This document shows positions 23,535 through 33,033 of a stretch of DNA of 64,000 nt, piece by piece (position 1 is the first letter of the stretch; every line of letters starts with the position of its first letter). Under the pieces are notes generated by a model that saw nothing but the letters and a program-made list of their open reading frames with translations, ran no database searches and was not told the DNA's origin. Position numbers and translations under genes: made by a program. This DNA comes from JALYGY01 sp963800975 (GTDB lineage Bacteria; Actinomycetota; Rubrobacteria; Rubrobacterales; Rubrobacteraceae): NCBI GenBank assembly GCA_963800975.1, contig CAWDDB010000005.1:286353-350352 (forward strand), given 5' to 3'.

Positions 23535-25487
23535 GTGGGTATAGCGGGCGACATAGCGCTCATCCTGGTGGCCGCCCTGATCGGCGGGCTCGTGGCCAGG
23601 CAGCTCCGGCTTCCGCTGGTCCTCGGCTACATCGTGGCCGGGATCGCGGTCGGGCCCAACACGGGGGGTCCCACGGTGAGCTCGGTGCACGACATCGAGC
23701 TGCTGGCGGAGATCGGGGTTGCGCTGCTGTTGTTCGCCATCGGGCTGCATTTCTCGCTGGACGAGCTGGCCCCGGTGCGGCGGGTGGCGCTGCTCGGGAC
23801 GGGGGTGCAGATGGTGCTCACCATCGCGTTCGGCTACGGGTTGGGGAGGCTGCTCGGCTTCGGGTGGGAGGAGGCGGTGTGGTTCGGGGCGTTGCTCTCG
23901 CTCTCGAGCACCGCCGTCGTCCTCAAGTCGCTCTCCGAGCAGGGCGTGATGGGGACGCTGTCGAGCAGGGTGATCGTCGGGATGCTCGTCGCGCAGGACC
24001 TCGCGGTCGTGCCCCTGATAATCCTCCTGCCGGAGCTAGGCGACATCAGCGAGGGGCTCTCGGCGCTCGGCATCGCGGCGGTCGAGGCGGCCGTGTTTAT
24101 CGCGGTGATGGTCGTGTTCGGGAGGAGGGTTCTCCCCTGGCTCATGGCCAGGGTGGCGGCCTGGAACTCGCGGGAGCTGTTCCTGATCTCCGTGGTCGCC
24201 GTCGGGCTCGGCGTGGGGTACGCGACCTACCTCTTCGGGCTCTCTTTCGCCTTCGGCGCGTTCGTGGCCGGGATGGTCTTGAGCCAGTCGGACTACAGCC
24301 ACCAGGCGCTCGCCGACGTGGAGCCGTTGCGGGACATCTTCGCGATGCTCTTCTTCGTGTCGGTCGGGATGCTCCTCGACCCGGCGTTCCTTCTCGAGAA
24401 TGCCGGGACGGTTGCGATGGTGGTCGGGCTGGTCTTCTTGGTCAAGGGGCTCCTCTTCGCCGGGATCGTGCGGGCCTTCGGGTACGGGAACATCATCCCG
24501 TTCGCGGTCGGCCTCGGGCTCTTCCAGGTCGGGGAGTTCTCGTTCGTGATCGCGCGCGTCGGCGTGGAGGCCGAGGCGATAGGCCAGAGGAGCTACTCCG
24601 TGATGCTGGCCACGGCGGTGATCACGATGGCCCTGACGCCCTTCGCCATGCGCCTGGCGCCCCTCCTGTACGGCCGGTGGCGCGAGCGCTACCCCAAGGA
24701 GGCGCTGAGCACCTTCAACCTGCCTGAGACGGGTCTCGGGGACCACGTCCTCATAGCGGGCTACGGCAGGGTCGGCTCCTTCGTCGCCAGGCTGCTCTCG
24801 CGCCTGGAGCAGCCGTTCGTCGTGGTCGATTCGAACCCAGGGCGGGGTGATGAGGCCAGGGACGCGGGCTACCCGGTGGTCTACGGTGACGCGGGCGCCG
24901 AGCCCGTGCTTGAGGCCGCGGGCGTGAGGCGGGCGCGGCTCGTAATCTCGACGGTCTCGGAACCCGTGGGGGCGCGCCTGGTGGTTTCGCGAGTACGCTC
25001 GCTCAACCCGAACGTGCACGTCGTTGCCCGCACCGCGACGGTCGCGCAGCTCGAGGAGCTGGGACGGCTCGGGGTCTACGAAGCCGTGCACCCGGAGTCG
25101 GAGGCAGGCCTGGAGCTCGGGCGCCAGGCCCTCTCGCACCTCGGCGTGGCTGCGGCGGAGGTGCAGCGCTTCGCCGACGAGGTGCGCCGCGAGCTATACG
25201 GGCCAATCACTCGCCAGGAGACCGACGACAACCTGCTGGCGCGGCTCGGGCGGGCCTCGCGGCAGATCGAGACGGAGTGGATCCGGCTGCCCAAGAACAG
25301 CCCGCTCGGGGGGCGCACCATCGGGGAGCTCGGGGTGCGGAAGAAGAGCGGCGCCTCGGTCGTGGCGATCGTGCGCGACGACCTGGTGCTCGCCAGCCCA
25401 GGTCCCGACGCCAGGTTCGAGCCCGAGGATCTGGTCGGCGTGCTCGGCACCCCGGAGCAGCGCGCCGCGTTCGTGGCGCTGACGTAG
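23535..25487 (+). CDS. KefB-type monovalent cation:proton antiporter (CPA2)
   Basis: A 650-residue CPA2 antiporter. Residues 1-385 hold about twelve membrane helices, with GEFSFVIARVGVEAEAIGQR in the late part and LFAIGLHFSLDEL early on. Residues 400-520 are an RCK_N/TrkA-N nucleotide domain (HVLIAGYGRVGSFVARLL), and residues 570-648 a TrkA-C domain (IRLPKNSPLGGRTIGELGV). It exchanges K+ or Na+ for H+, gated by NAD(H) or another ligand at the RCK domain. It starts with GTG behind TAAGGGG, divergent from the XRE regulator. Confidence 0.9.
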   Translation: MGIAGDIALILVAALIGGLVARQLRLPLVLGYIVAGIAVGPNTGGPTVSSVHDIELLAEIGVALLLFAIGLHFSLDELAPVRRVALLGTGVQMVLTIAFGYGLGRLLGFGWEEAVWFGALLSLSSTAVVLKSLSEQGVMGTLSSRVIVGMLVAQDLAVVPLIILLPELGDISEGLSALGIAAVEAAVFIAVMVVFGRRVLPWLMARVAAWNSRELFLISVVAVGLGVGYATYLFGLSFAFGAFVAGMVLSQSDYSHQALADVEPLRDIFAMLFFVSVGMLLDPAFLLENAGTVAMVVGLVFLVKGLLFAGIVRAFGYGNIIPFAVGLGLFQVGEFSFVIARVGVEAEAIGQRSYSVMLATAVITMALTPFAMRLAPLLYGRWRERYPKEALSTFNLPETGLGDHVLIAGYGRVGSFVARLLSRLEQPFVVVDSNPGRGDEARDAGYPVVYGDAGAEPVLEAAGVRRARLVISTVSEPVGARLVVSRVRSLNPNVHVVARTATVAQLEELGRLGVYEAVHPESEAGLELGRQALSHLGVAAAEVQRFADEVRRELYGPITRQETDDNLLARLGRASRQIETEWIRLPKNSPLGGRTIGELGVRKKSGASVVAIVRDDLVLASPGPDARFEPEDLVGVLGTPEQRAAFVALT

Positions 25488-25610
25488 CCGAAGCGAGACC
25501 GTCGTAGCCAGGACGGGGCGCCGTGCTGCGGCGTGGCCGATGGTCAGGAAAAGGATCAGGTGGGTAAGATCGAGTACGGGCTGCAAGGCACGGCTTCGGA
25601 AGGAGGGTCG

Positions 25611-26117
25611 ATGGAAAGGGAGGTCACGCTGCACGTGGACGGCGCCGAGCGCCGCCTGACCGTGGATACCCGGACAACGCTGCTGGACGCGCTGCGCGAG
25701 CACCTCGGGATAATCAGCCCGAAAAAGGGCTGCGACCACGGCCAGTGCGGAGCGTGCACGGTCCTGCTCGACGGCAGGCGCGCGAACAGCTGCCTGGCCC
25801 TGGCCGTCGCGTACGACGGGGCCGAGATCGTCACGGCCGAGGGGCTCGCCGAGAACGGGGAGCTGCACCCGATGCAGCGATCCTTTATCGAGCACGACGG
25901 CTTCCAGTGCGGGTACTGCACGCCTGGACAGATCGTCTCCGCGGTCGGGATGCTCGACGAGGCCAAAGCCGGCTGGCCGAGCCACGTCACGGAAGAGTTG
26001 AACGTCGAGGAGATCGTGCTCGACGACGACGAGATCCGGGAGCGCATGAGCGGCAACCTCTGCCGCTGCGCCGCCTACGCGAACATCCTCCCGGCCATCA
26101 GGGAGGTCTCGGGAGCG
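25611..26117 (+). CDS. [2Fe-2S] subunit of a molybdenum hydroxylase (PaoA/YagT-like)
   Basis: About 169 residues. The first cluster site is CDHGQCGACTVLLDGRRANS with its four cysteines, and the second is GFQCGYCTPGQIV plus MSGNLCRCAAYANI, the standard xanthine-oxidase-family layout. It passes electrons from the molybdenum centre to the FAD subunit. AGGAGGG precedes the ATG. The frame runs into the next subunit without a stop: it reads R-E-V-S-G-A-M-K. If one G in TCGGGAGCG were removed it would end V-S-E-R-stop with an ATGA overlap, so the fusion is probably a one-base insertion rather than a real fused protein. Confidence 0.85.
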
Positions 26118-27105
26118 ATGAAGCCCTACAGCTACGTGCGCGCCGAAGACGTGGGCGGGGCCATCGCCACGCTCGCCGAAGCGCCGAACGCCTCGTTTCT
26201 CGCTGGCGGCACCAACCTCGTCGACCTGATGAAGCTTGGGGTGGTGACGCCCGACGTGCTCGTGGACGTGAGGCGCCTGACCTCCGACCGGGTGGAAGAC
26301 CTGCCCGACGGCGGCCTGCGCATCGGGGCCGCGGTCCCGAACAGCGACCTCGCCGCCGACCGGAAGATCCGTACCCGCTATCCTGCGCTCTCCCAGGCCC
26401 TGCTCGCGGGCGCCTCCGGCCAGCTCCGGAACCTCGCCACCACCGGCGGCAACCTGCTGCAACGGACGCGCTGCGTCTACTGGCAAGACATCACCACCCC
26501 CTGCAACAAGCGCGAGCCGGGCTCCGGCTGCTCGGCCATCGAAGGCCACAACAAGAACCACGCTATTCTCGGCGCCTCCGAGGCGTGTGTCGCTACCCAT
26601 CCCTCGGACATGGCCGTGGCGATGGCAGCGATGGACGCGTTCGTCAACGTGCGGGGACCGGACGGGGAGCGACGCATCCCCATAGAAGAGCTGCACCGCC
26701 TGCCCGGCGACGAGCCGCAGCGCGACACGACCCTAGAGCACGGCGAGCTCATCACCTCCGTGGACCTCCCGCCGCTCGACTTCCTGTCCAACTCCAGGTA
26801 CCGCAAGGTCAGGGAGCGAGCCTCGTACGCCTTCGCCCTGGTCTCCGTCGCCGCCGCCCTGGACGTGGAGGACGGCGTGGTGCGCGACGCGCGCGTCGCG
26901 CTCGGCGGGGTCGCCCACAAACCCTGGCGCGCGATGAAGGCGGAGGAGGCGTTGAGAGGCGAGCCGGCCAACGAGGCGAACTTCCGCGCCGCCGCCGACA
27001 TCGAGCTGGAGGATGCCGAGCCGCTGCGGGGACAACGCTTTCAAGGTGCCGCTCGCGCGCAACGTCATCACGCGCGCGCTCGTCGAACTTTCGGAGGAAC
27101 GATGA
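26118..27105 (+). pseudogene. FAD subunit of the molybdenum hydroxylase (PaoB/YagS-like), C-terminal frameshift
   Basis: About 328 residues of a PCMH-type FAD subunit. Motifs are MKPYSYVRAEDVGGAIATLA, NASFLAGGTNLVDLMKLGVV, and ASGQLRNLATTGGNLLQRTR with the cysteines CVYWQDITTPCNKREPGSGC, which bind a 4Fe-4S cluster in PaoB-like proteins. Near 27029 the frame slips. In the neighbouring frame the proper end appears (DNAFKVPLARNVITRALVEL, then S-E-E-R-stop) and overlaps the next ATG. An extra G in CGGGGAC explains it. Either a read error or a real mutation. Confidence 0.8.
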
Positions 27106-29186
27106 CCGTCACCGCCCGCGCCATCGGCGCGCCTCTCGATCGCGTAGACGGGCCGAAAAAGGTCACGGGCACCGCCCCCTACGCCTACGAGCACCACGTC
27201 GAGCATCCCCTCTACCTGTTCCCGCTGCACAGCGAGATCGTCCGTGGCCGCGTCGTGCGGGTGGACGCGAGCGCCGCCGAGGCCCTGCCCGGCGTGGTCC
27301 TCGTCATCACGCACGAGAACGCGCCGCGGCTGGCCGACACCGGCGACCGGGAGCTCGCGATCCTGCAGTCCGGCGAGGTCGCGTTCCGCGGCCAGTACGT
27401 GGGCGCCGTCGTCGCGGAGACTTTCGAGGCCGCCCGGCACGCCGCGAGGCTCGTCCGGGTCTCGTACGAAGAGGAGCCGCACGACGCCGTACTGACGCCG
27501 GACCGGGACGACCTGTACACCCCGGAGCAGCTCAACGCCGGTTTCCCGACCGACACCGAAGAAGGCGACGTGGAAGAAGCGCTGTCCTCGGCGGCGGTGA
27601 CGCTCGACGAGACGTACTCGACGCCGATGGAGCACAACAACCCGATGGAGCCGCACACCACGGTCGCCGTGTGGGAGGGCGGCGAGCTGACGCTGTACGA
27701 GTCCACGCAGGGGCCGCACCCCTTCAGGAAGACGGTCGCGCGGGTCTTCGGACTCGACCGGGACCGGGTGCGGGTAGTGGCGCCCTACGTCGGCGGCGGG
27801 TTCGGATCGAAGGGGCTGCCGCACGCCAACACCATCCTCGCGGCGCTGGCCGCGCAGTTGGTCGAGGGTCGGCCCATAAAGTTCGCACTCACCCGCCAGC
27901 AGATGTTCTCCGGCGTCGGGTACCGCACCCCGACCGTGCAGAGAATCCGGCTCGGGGCAGATGAGGACGGTCGCCTCACGGCGACCGCCCACGACGTTAT
28001 CGAGCAGACCTCGAAGATCAAAGAGTTCGCCGAGCAGACCGCGTACGCGACGCGGACGATGTACGCCACGGATACCCGCCGCACCACGCACCGGCTCGCC
28101 GCCCTGGATGTGCCGGTCCCGTCTTGGATGAGGGCCCCCGGCGAGGCCCCGGGGATGCACGCGCTCGAGGCGGCGATGGACGAGATGGCCGAGAAGTGCA
28201 ACCTGGACCCCATCGAGTTCCGCGTCCGCAACGAGCCCGAGCTGGACGCGGAGACGGGGCTTCCCTACTCAAGCCGCAACCTCGTCGCCTGCTTCCGCGA
28301 AGGGGCGAGACGCTTCGGGTGGGAAGGCCGGGACCCGACCCCACGCGCCGGGCAGGAGGGGCGGCTGGCTCGTGGGGACCGGGGTCGCCTCTTCCATGTA
28401 CCCCGTCTTCAGGATCCCTGGCTCGAAGGCGAAGGATCCGCTTCGCGGGTGACGGGCGCTACGCCGTGGAGATCGGGGCCGCGGACATCGGCACCGGCAC
28501 CTGGACGACGCTCACCCAGATCTCCGCCGACGCTTTAGGCGTCGGCGTCGAGGAGATGAGACCTACGCATCGGGGACACGGCCCTGCCGATCGCCTCCGT
28601 CGAGGGCGGCTCTTCGGGCATCACCGGCTGGGGTTCGACGATCTTCGAGGCGGCCCGCGTCTTCCGCGAGAGGCACGGCGACGAAACCCATCGGAGGGCG
28701 ATGCGGCCGAGGCCGGGATGCCCGACAACCCGGGGACGGGGAACTACTCGATGCACGGCCTTCGGGGCGTACTTCGTCGAGGCGCGGGTGGACGCGGACA
28801 CCGGCGAGGTACGCGTCCCGCGCATGACCGGGGTCTTCGCGGCCGGGCGGATCATCAACCCCAAGACCGCCCGCTCGCAGTTCATCGGCGGTATGACGAT
28901 GGGTCTCGGTATGGCGCTGCACGAGGAGAGCCTGGTGGATGGGCGCTTCGGGCACGTCGTAAACCGCGACTTCGCCGAATACCACATCCCCACCAACGCC
29001 GACGTGGGCGAGATGGACGTGACCTGGATCGACGAGGAGGACCCCCACGTCAACCCGATGGGCTCCAAAGGAATAGGCGAGATCGGCATCGTCGGCTCGT
29101 CCGCCGCCGTCGCCAACGCCGTCTACCACGCCACGGGGATCAGGGTCCGGGATCTCCCGATAACGCCCGACAAGCTTATCCGGTGA
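27102..29186 (+). pseudogene. Molybdopterin-binding subunit of the hydroxylase (PaoC/YagR-like), multiple frameshifts
   Basis: The large subunit spans about 695 codons. Intact opening: IGAPLDRVDGPKKVTGTAPY, then MEHNNPMEPHTTVAVWEGG, VVAPYVGGGFGSKGLPHANT and MRAPGEAPGMHALEAAMDEM, which is the cofactor-binding region. Frame changes follow near 28355, 28430 and 28565. A further disruption, with about 30 residues missing against relatives, lies near 28700. The final frame regains GSKGIGEIGIVGSSAAVANA with the catalytic-site Glu. RBS is CGGAGGAACG. The enzyme would oxidise aldehydes or N-heterocycles to acids. As written it cannot be made. Confidence 0.78.
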
Positions 29187-29202
29187 GGAGATCGAAATTA
29201 GC

Positions 29203-29432
29203 GTGAGCATGGGAGACGTAGCCGCGGACTTCGGCAAGGGCTCGTTCGCGGGCCTGGCCGGGACGTCCGCGATGACGGTGTCCAGCACCCTGGAGATGAA
29301 GCTGAGCGGCCGCGGCGCGAGCCAGACCCCCAGCGGGGGCCCGGGAGAGGCGCGAGAGGTCGAGAGATGCGCGGGCGGAATGGCAGACCGGGCGGCCCAC
29401 GGGTTGCCCGTCGCTCCCGAAGGAGGTAAGAG
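29203..29432 (+). pseudogene. 5' fragment of a small hypothetical protein
   Basis: The first 45 codons read like a real N-terminus: MGDVAADFGKGSFAGLAGTS, then AMTVSSTLEMKLSGRGASQT. After about residue 47 the translation becomes arginine-rich and loses any pattern, ending in the ribosome site of the next gene. I read it as a gene that has lost its 3' part, probably by deletion. The possible starts are GTG 29203 or ATG 29209. The family is not recognised with confidence. Confidence 0.4.
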
Positions 29433-30402
29433 ATGGCGAAGATGGGTTACTTTCTGGCCTGCGAGGAGTTCAGACCCAACGACCTCATCGAGCAGGCGAA
29501 GATGGCGGAGGCGGCGGGGTTCGAGGCGTTGTGGATCTCGGACCACTACCACCCGTGGCTCGAAGAGCAGGGCAAGAGCCCGTTCGTCTGGTCGGTGATC
29601 GGCGGGCCTCTCGCCAGGCCACCGTCGCTGCCGCGTCGACCACTGGCCGTGACGTGCCCGACACTTCGCATCCACCCGGCCGTGATCGCCCAGGCCGCGG
29701 CGACAGCGCGGAGCTGATGCAAACGGACGCTTCTTGCTCGGCGTCGGCTCCGGCGAGGCCCTCAACGAGCACATCTTCGGCGACGCCTGGCCCGAGCGCG
29801 GACGTGCGGTTGGAGATGCTCGAAGAGGCCGTCGAGGTCATGCGCCTCCTCTGGGAGGGCGGCGACGGTCGAGCACGAGGGCAAGCACTACACGGTGGAG
29901 AACGCCCGCGGTCTACACCCTGCCGGACGAGCCGCGCCGATACTGCGTCTCCGGCTTCGGTCCCAAGGCCGATCGGGCTGGCCGGACGGATCGGCGACGG
30001 GCTACAGCGGCGTGAAGCCCGACGCGGAGACGGTGCAGGCTGTACCGGTCCGCGGGCGGCGGAGACAAGCCGGCCCAGCGCGCGGCACAAGGTGTGCTGG
30101 GCCCGACCGAGGAGGAGGCCGCGCGAACCGGCCCACCGAGAACTGGCCCAACGAAGGCCTGCCGGGCGAGCTGGCCCAGGTGCTGCCCACGCCCGAGCAC
30201 TTCGAGCAGGCGACGCCAGCTGGTCACGGAAGGGACATGGCGGAGAGCTTCGTCTGCGGCCCGACCCGGAGAAGCACCTGGCCGCGCTCCGAAGTCGTAC
30301 ATCGACGCCGGTTACGACGAGGTCTACGTGCAGCAGATAGGCCCCGAGCAGGAGGGCTTCTTCCGCTTCTACGAGAAGGAGATCCTGCCCAAACTTCGCT
30401 GA
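29433..30402 (+). pseudogene. LLM-class F420-dependent oxidoreductase (G6PDH-like), decayed
   Basis: The pieces, read across frames, reconstruct one protein: MAKMGYFLACEEFRPNDLIE, then FEALWISDHYHPWLEEQGKS, LLGVGSGEALNEHIFGDAWP, ADVRLEMLEEAVEVMRLLWE, and finally YIDAGYDEVYVQQIGPEQEG up to the stop. Order and spacing match the F420-dependent glucose-6-phosphate dehydrogenase-like family. There are roughly ten frame changes in 970 bases, far more than neighbouring genes show. AGGAGG lies before the ATG. The protein is not translatable as written. Confidence 0.75.
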
Positions 30403-30592
30403 TCGCGCCCTCAGAGCTGCGAGGACGGTGCGTGGCTACCGACGGCGTCGCGCGGGGCCTGTGCCGAATCACGGGCTACACCATTCGTGCCATTTTCGTT
30501 CGGAACGCGTCGCTCGCCGCTTTCGTCGTACTGATATACAAGTACGCGGGCTCCCGCCCGCGCGCGAGATCAAGCACGAGAAGGAGGCAACA

Positions 30593-31166
30593 GTGGCGAA
30601 CGAGCTACAGGGACGCAAGGTAGCCATACTTATCGCCCCGTCGGTACGGAGCAGGTCGAGTTCACCGAGTCCAAGAAGGCCGTCGAGGAAGCGGGTGCAA
30701 GGTCGACGTGGTCGGCCTCCAGACCGGCGAAGCCCAGACTATGAACAGCGACGTTAACCCCGGCGAGACGTTCACCGTTGAGAAGACGGTGTCTGACGTA
30801 TCCGCGGGAGACTATGATGCCCTGATCGTGCCCGGCGGCACCGTCGGCGCGGACAACCTGCGCGCCAGCGAGGAGGCGGTGGGCTTCGTCAGGGGCTTCT
30901 TCGAAGGGGCCAAGCCGGTGGGCGTGATCTGCCACGGGCCCTGGGCCCTCGTCGAGGCGGATGTCCTTGGGGGCCGCACCCTCACGTCCTACCCAACCCT
31001 CGAGACCGACATCCGCAACGCGGGGGGCACCTGGGTGGACGAGGAGGTCGTAACAGACCAGGGCCTGGTCACCAGCCGCAACCCCGACGACCTGCCGGCG
31101 TTCTGCGCCAAGATCGTCGAGGAGATCGGCGAGGGCAAGCATGAGGAACAGGCCCGCAGCGCGTAA
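30593..31166 (+). pseudogene. DJ-1/PfpI-family protein, two frameshifts
   Basis: A type 1 glutamine-amidotransferase-like protein of about 190 residues. It starts at GTG 30593 behind AAGGAGG with VANELQGRKVAILIAP. It loses frame near 30638, regains part of it (VEFTESKKAVEEAG in the adjacent frame), slips again near 30700, then runs to the end: ALIVPGGTVGADNLRASEEA and the nucleophile elbow PVGVICHGPWALVEADV with its Cys. Relatives are general stress proteins, deglycases or proteases. A GC-rich hairpin follows the stop. Confidence 0.78.
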
Positions 31167-31190
31167 GACTCCGCAACGCTACTACAGTTC

Positions 31191-31217
31191 GGAGGCCTCG
31201 CCACCGGCGGGGCCTCC
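31191..31217 (+). terminator. Hairpin after the PfpI gene
   Basis: GGAGGCC (31191-31197) pairs with GGCCTCC (31211-31217) across a 13-base loop, 24 bases after the stop. No long T-run follows. Confidence 0.45.
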
Positions 31218-31302
31218 TACTCTACGGAGCAAGAGCGGACCGGGCGATGACGGAGATCGGCTTCTGCGTGCGCCCCTGGCCTTCACCTACTAGAGCAACT
31301 TG

Positions 31303-32286
31303 CAGCGTAGTTGGGCGGTGTGGCAGGATGCGCCCATGAACGCCTACTCGCTGGACCTGAGGAAGAAGATCGTCGAGGCCAAGGAACGGGGCATGCGCAC
31401 CACAGAGGTTGCGGAGACGTACGGCGTGGGCGTCTCCTCGGTGAAGCGCTACGCGGCCACGGCGCGCGAGGGGAGGTCGCTGGCCCCGAAGAAGCGTCCC
31501 GGCTCCAAGCCCAAGCTGAACGAGAGCGCAAGAAGGCTTTTGGAGGCAGACCTCCAGACAGCGTCCGACGGCAACCTTACCCCAGAGACGTGAGTTCTTG
31601 CGGCGGCAGCTGCGGGGTTTCGGTGAGCGACTCCACGGTCTCGCAGGATGCTCAAGCGGATGGGATGGAGCAGAAAAAAAGATCGATGGGTGCGAGCGAG
31701 AGAGACGAGTTCTTGAGAGTGGCTTGGCGAGTGATGATCGCCGCGGAGATCCACGACCGAGCGATTGGTGTTCGTGGACGAGATGGGCACTAACACCTCG
31801 CTTGCGCCCCTGTATGCTTGGGCGCCTATAAGGGGAGCGAGCGCTCTGGTGCGTTACGCGCAACTGCCGAACTAACGTCTAGCTACTGGGAGAGTCTGAC
31901 ATAATAGCCATGGGCCCAAGCGTGGCGCTAGAAGGGCCAACGACGAAGGAGGTCTTGAAGCCTATCTGGAGCAGGTGTTGGTGCTCTGCTGAGTCCGGGG
32001 CAGGTGGTGGTGATGGACAACCTCTCCTCTCACAAAGGCTCTAGGGTTAGAGAGCTCGTCGAGGTGCGAGGGCTGCGGGCTTATGTACCTGCCGCCCTAC
32101 TCGCCCGATCTCAACCCGATAGAGGAAGCGTTCGCTAAGCTCAAGGCGCTGCTACGCAAGAGCGGGGCGCGCACTCGCGAAGCGTTGCTGGAAGCGATGG
32201 GAGGCGCTCTTGACGCGGTGACAGCGAAGGACGCTCGGGGCTTTTTCGAGCACCGCGGCTACCACGCTACAGCCCAACCACTGTGA
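31303..32286 (+). mobile_element. IS630-family insertion element with inactivated transposase
   Basis: The block holds one IS630 transposase gene. Imperfect ends are suggested by CAGCGTAGTTGGGCGGT (31303-31319) and the reverse complement of 32269-32285, which agree at 13 of 17 positions. The right copy overlaps the last transposase codons. The usual TA target flank is not clear at these limits, so the exact boundaries are uncertain. Confidence 0.5.
31336..32286 (+). pseudogene. IS630-type transposase, frameshifted
   Basis: The start is intact: MNAYSLDLRKKIVEAKERGM, an HTH with TTEVAETYGVGVSSVKRY, and the linker KKRPGSKPKLN. After 31590 the frame changes several times. Pieces of the rest are readable: GVSVSDSTVSQ, ASERDEFLRVAWRVMIAAEI, VFVDEMGTNTSLAPLYAWAP (first catalytic Asp), VVVMDNLSSHKGSRVRELVE (second Asp), and LPPYSPDLNPIEEAFAKLKA (catalytic Glu) to the stop. 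The DDE triad is therefore present but split over frames. The element cannot move itself as written. The 285 bases downstream hold nothing I can name. Confidence 0.82.
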
Positions 32287-32571
32287 CAGACGCTTTAAGA
32301 ACAATGGGTCCTGGGCCGGGATCCAGATTACGCGGACACCTGACACATGGCAAGGAAGTTAGAAACGACGACGGGCCGGTCCTGCGCCCACTACCTTTTC
32401 CACGTGGTCCGGGCACCGTGCGCGAGCCTCATACCCCGCGAGTGACGGGCCCAAGAGGCCTCCCTGCCCGAAATCCGTCGACAGCCGAGCACCGGCCGGC
32501 GGGGCAAGTGATCCGGACCGCCCCTGCGACCGTAGCACTCACAGGTATTCGCGAGGTATGGAGGAAGAAAC

Positions 32572-32946
32572 ATGCGTAGATACGTCTCTCTGGTTCTGGT
32601 GGCCGCGCTGGCCACGCTCGTCTTCGCGCCGGCCGCGCTGGCGCAGCAGATGGAAGGCGAGATGATGGGCGACGACATGATGATGGAAGAGTCCATGATG
32701 ATGGAGGACGAGATGATGTCCAGCGCCTCCGCGTCGGCCATGTCCAGCGCGAGCGCCATGGACGAGGAGATGATGAGCGCGAGCTCTAGCGCCAGCGCAA
32801 TGATGGGCGAGAGCGCCTCCGCCTCGGCCAGCGCGCTGCCAGGCACCGGCGGCACCCCGATCCTGCCCCTGTTGTCGGCCGCCGTCCTGGCCGTGATGGT
32901 CGGCTCCGGTATCCTGGCCGCCAGGCTGATACGCACCAACTCCTGA
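32572..32946 (+). CDS. Met/Ser/Ala-rich LPxTG-type cell-wall protein
   Basis: A 124-residue exported protein. Residues 1-25 are a signal peptide ending A-L-A-Q. The middle (about 27-85) is low complexity: methionine/acidic clusters such as MMMEESMMMEDEMM alternate with SASASAMSSASAM. The C-terminus has the sortase signal LPGTGG, a hydrophobic helix and the positive tail A-A-R-L-I-R-T-N-S. A sortase should attach it to the cell wall. Clustered surface methionines could bind copper, but that is a guess. GGAGGAA lies six bases before the ATG. A perfect 36-bp palindrome follows the stop. Confidence 0.82.
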   Translation: MRRYVSLVLVAALATLVFAPAALAQQMEGEMMGDDMMMEESMMMEDEMMSSASASAMSSASAMDEEMMSASSSASAMMGESASASASALPGTGGTPILPLLSAAVLAVMVGSGILAARLIRTNS

Positions 32947-32965
32947 CGTAGCCGGGGCGCTTGAC

Positions 32966-33001
32966 AGAGGTAGGGGCGGTTCGCGAACCGCCCCTACCTC
33001 T
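32966..33001. repeat. Perfect 36-bp palindrome (REP-like or bidirectional terminator)
   Basis: The arms 32966-32983 and 32984-33001 are exact reverse complements (18 bp each, no spacer), with the core GGGGCGGTTCGCGAACCGCC. It lies between convergent genes, so it can act as a bidirectional terminator, though no T-run follows. TTCGCGAACCGCCC is repeated at 33001-33014, and GGGGCGGTTCGCGA recurs at 47251-47264, which suggests a dispersed repeat. Confidence 0.75.
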
Positions 33002-33033
33002 TCGCGAACCGCCCACGCTCCGTACCTGATCCC

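Noticed and set aside
25533..28538. A single 1,001-residue fused [2Fe-2S]-FAD-Mo hydroxylase
   Set aside because: Proper subunit ends (S-E-R-stop and S-E-E-R-stop, each overlapping the next ATG) appear in adjacent frames after removing one G at each junction, so the fusion is most likely an indel artefact.
32287..32571. Possible end of a second insertion sequence (reverse complement reads TGTCAGGTGTCCGCGTAAT)
   Set aside because: It looks like some IS termini but I cannot name a family, and no partner end or transposase is present nearby.
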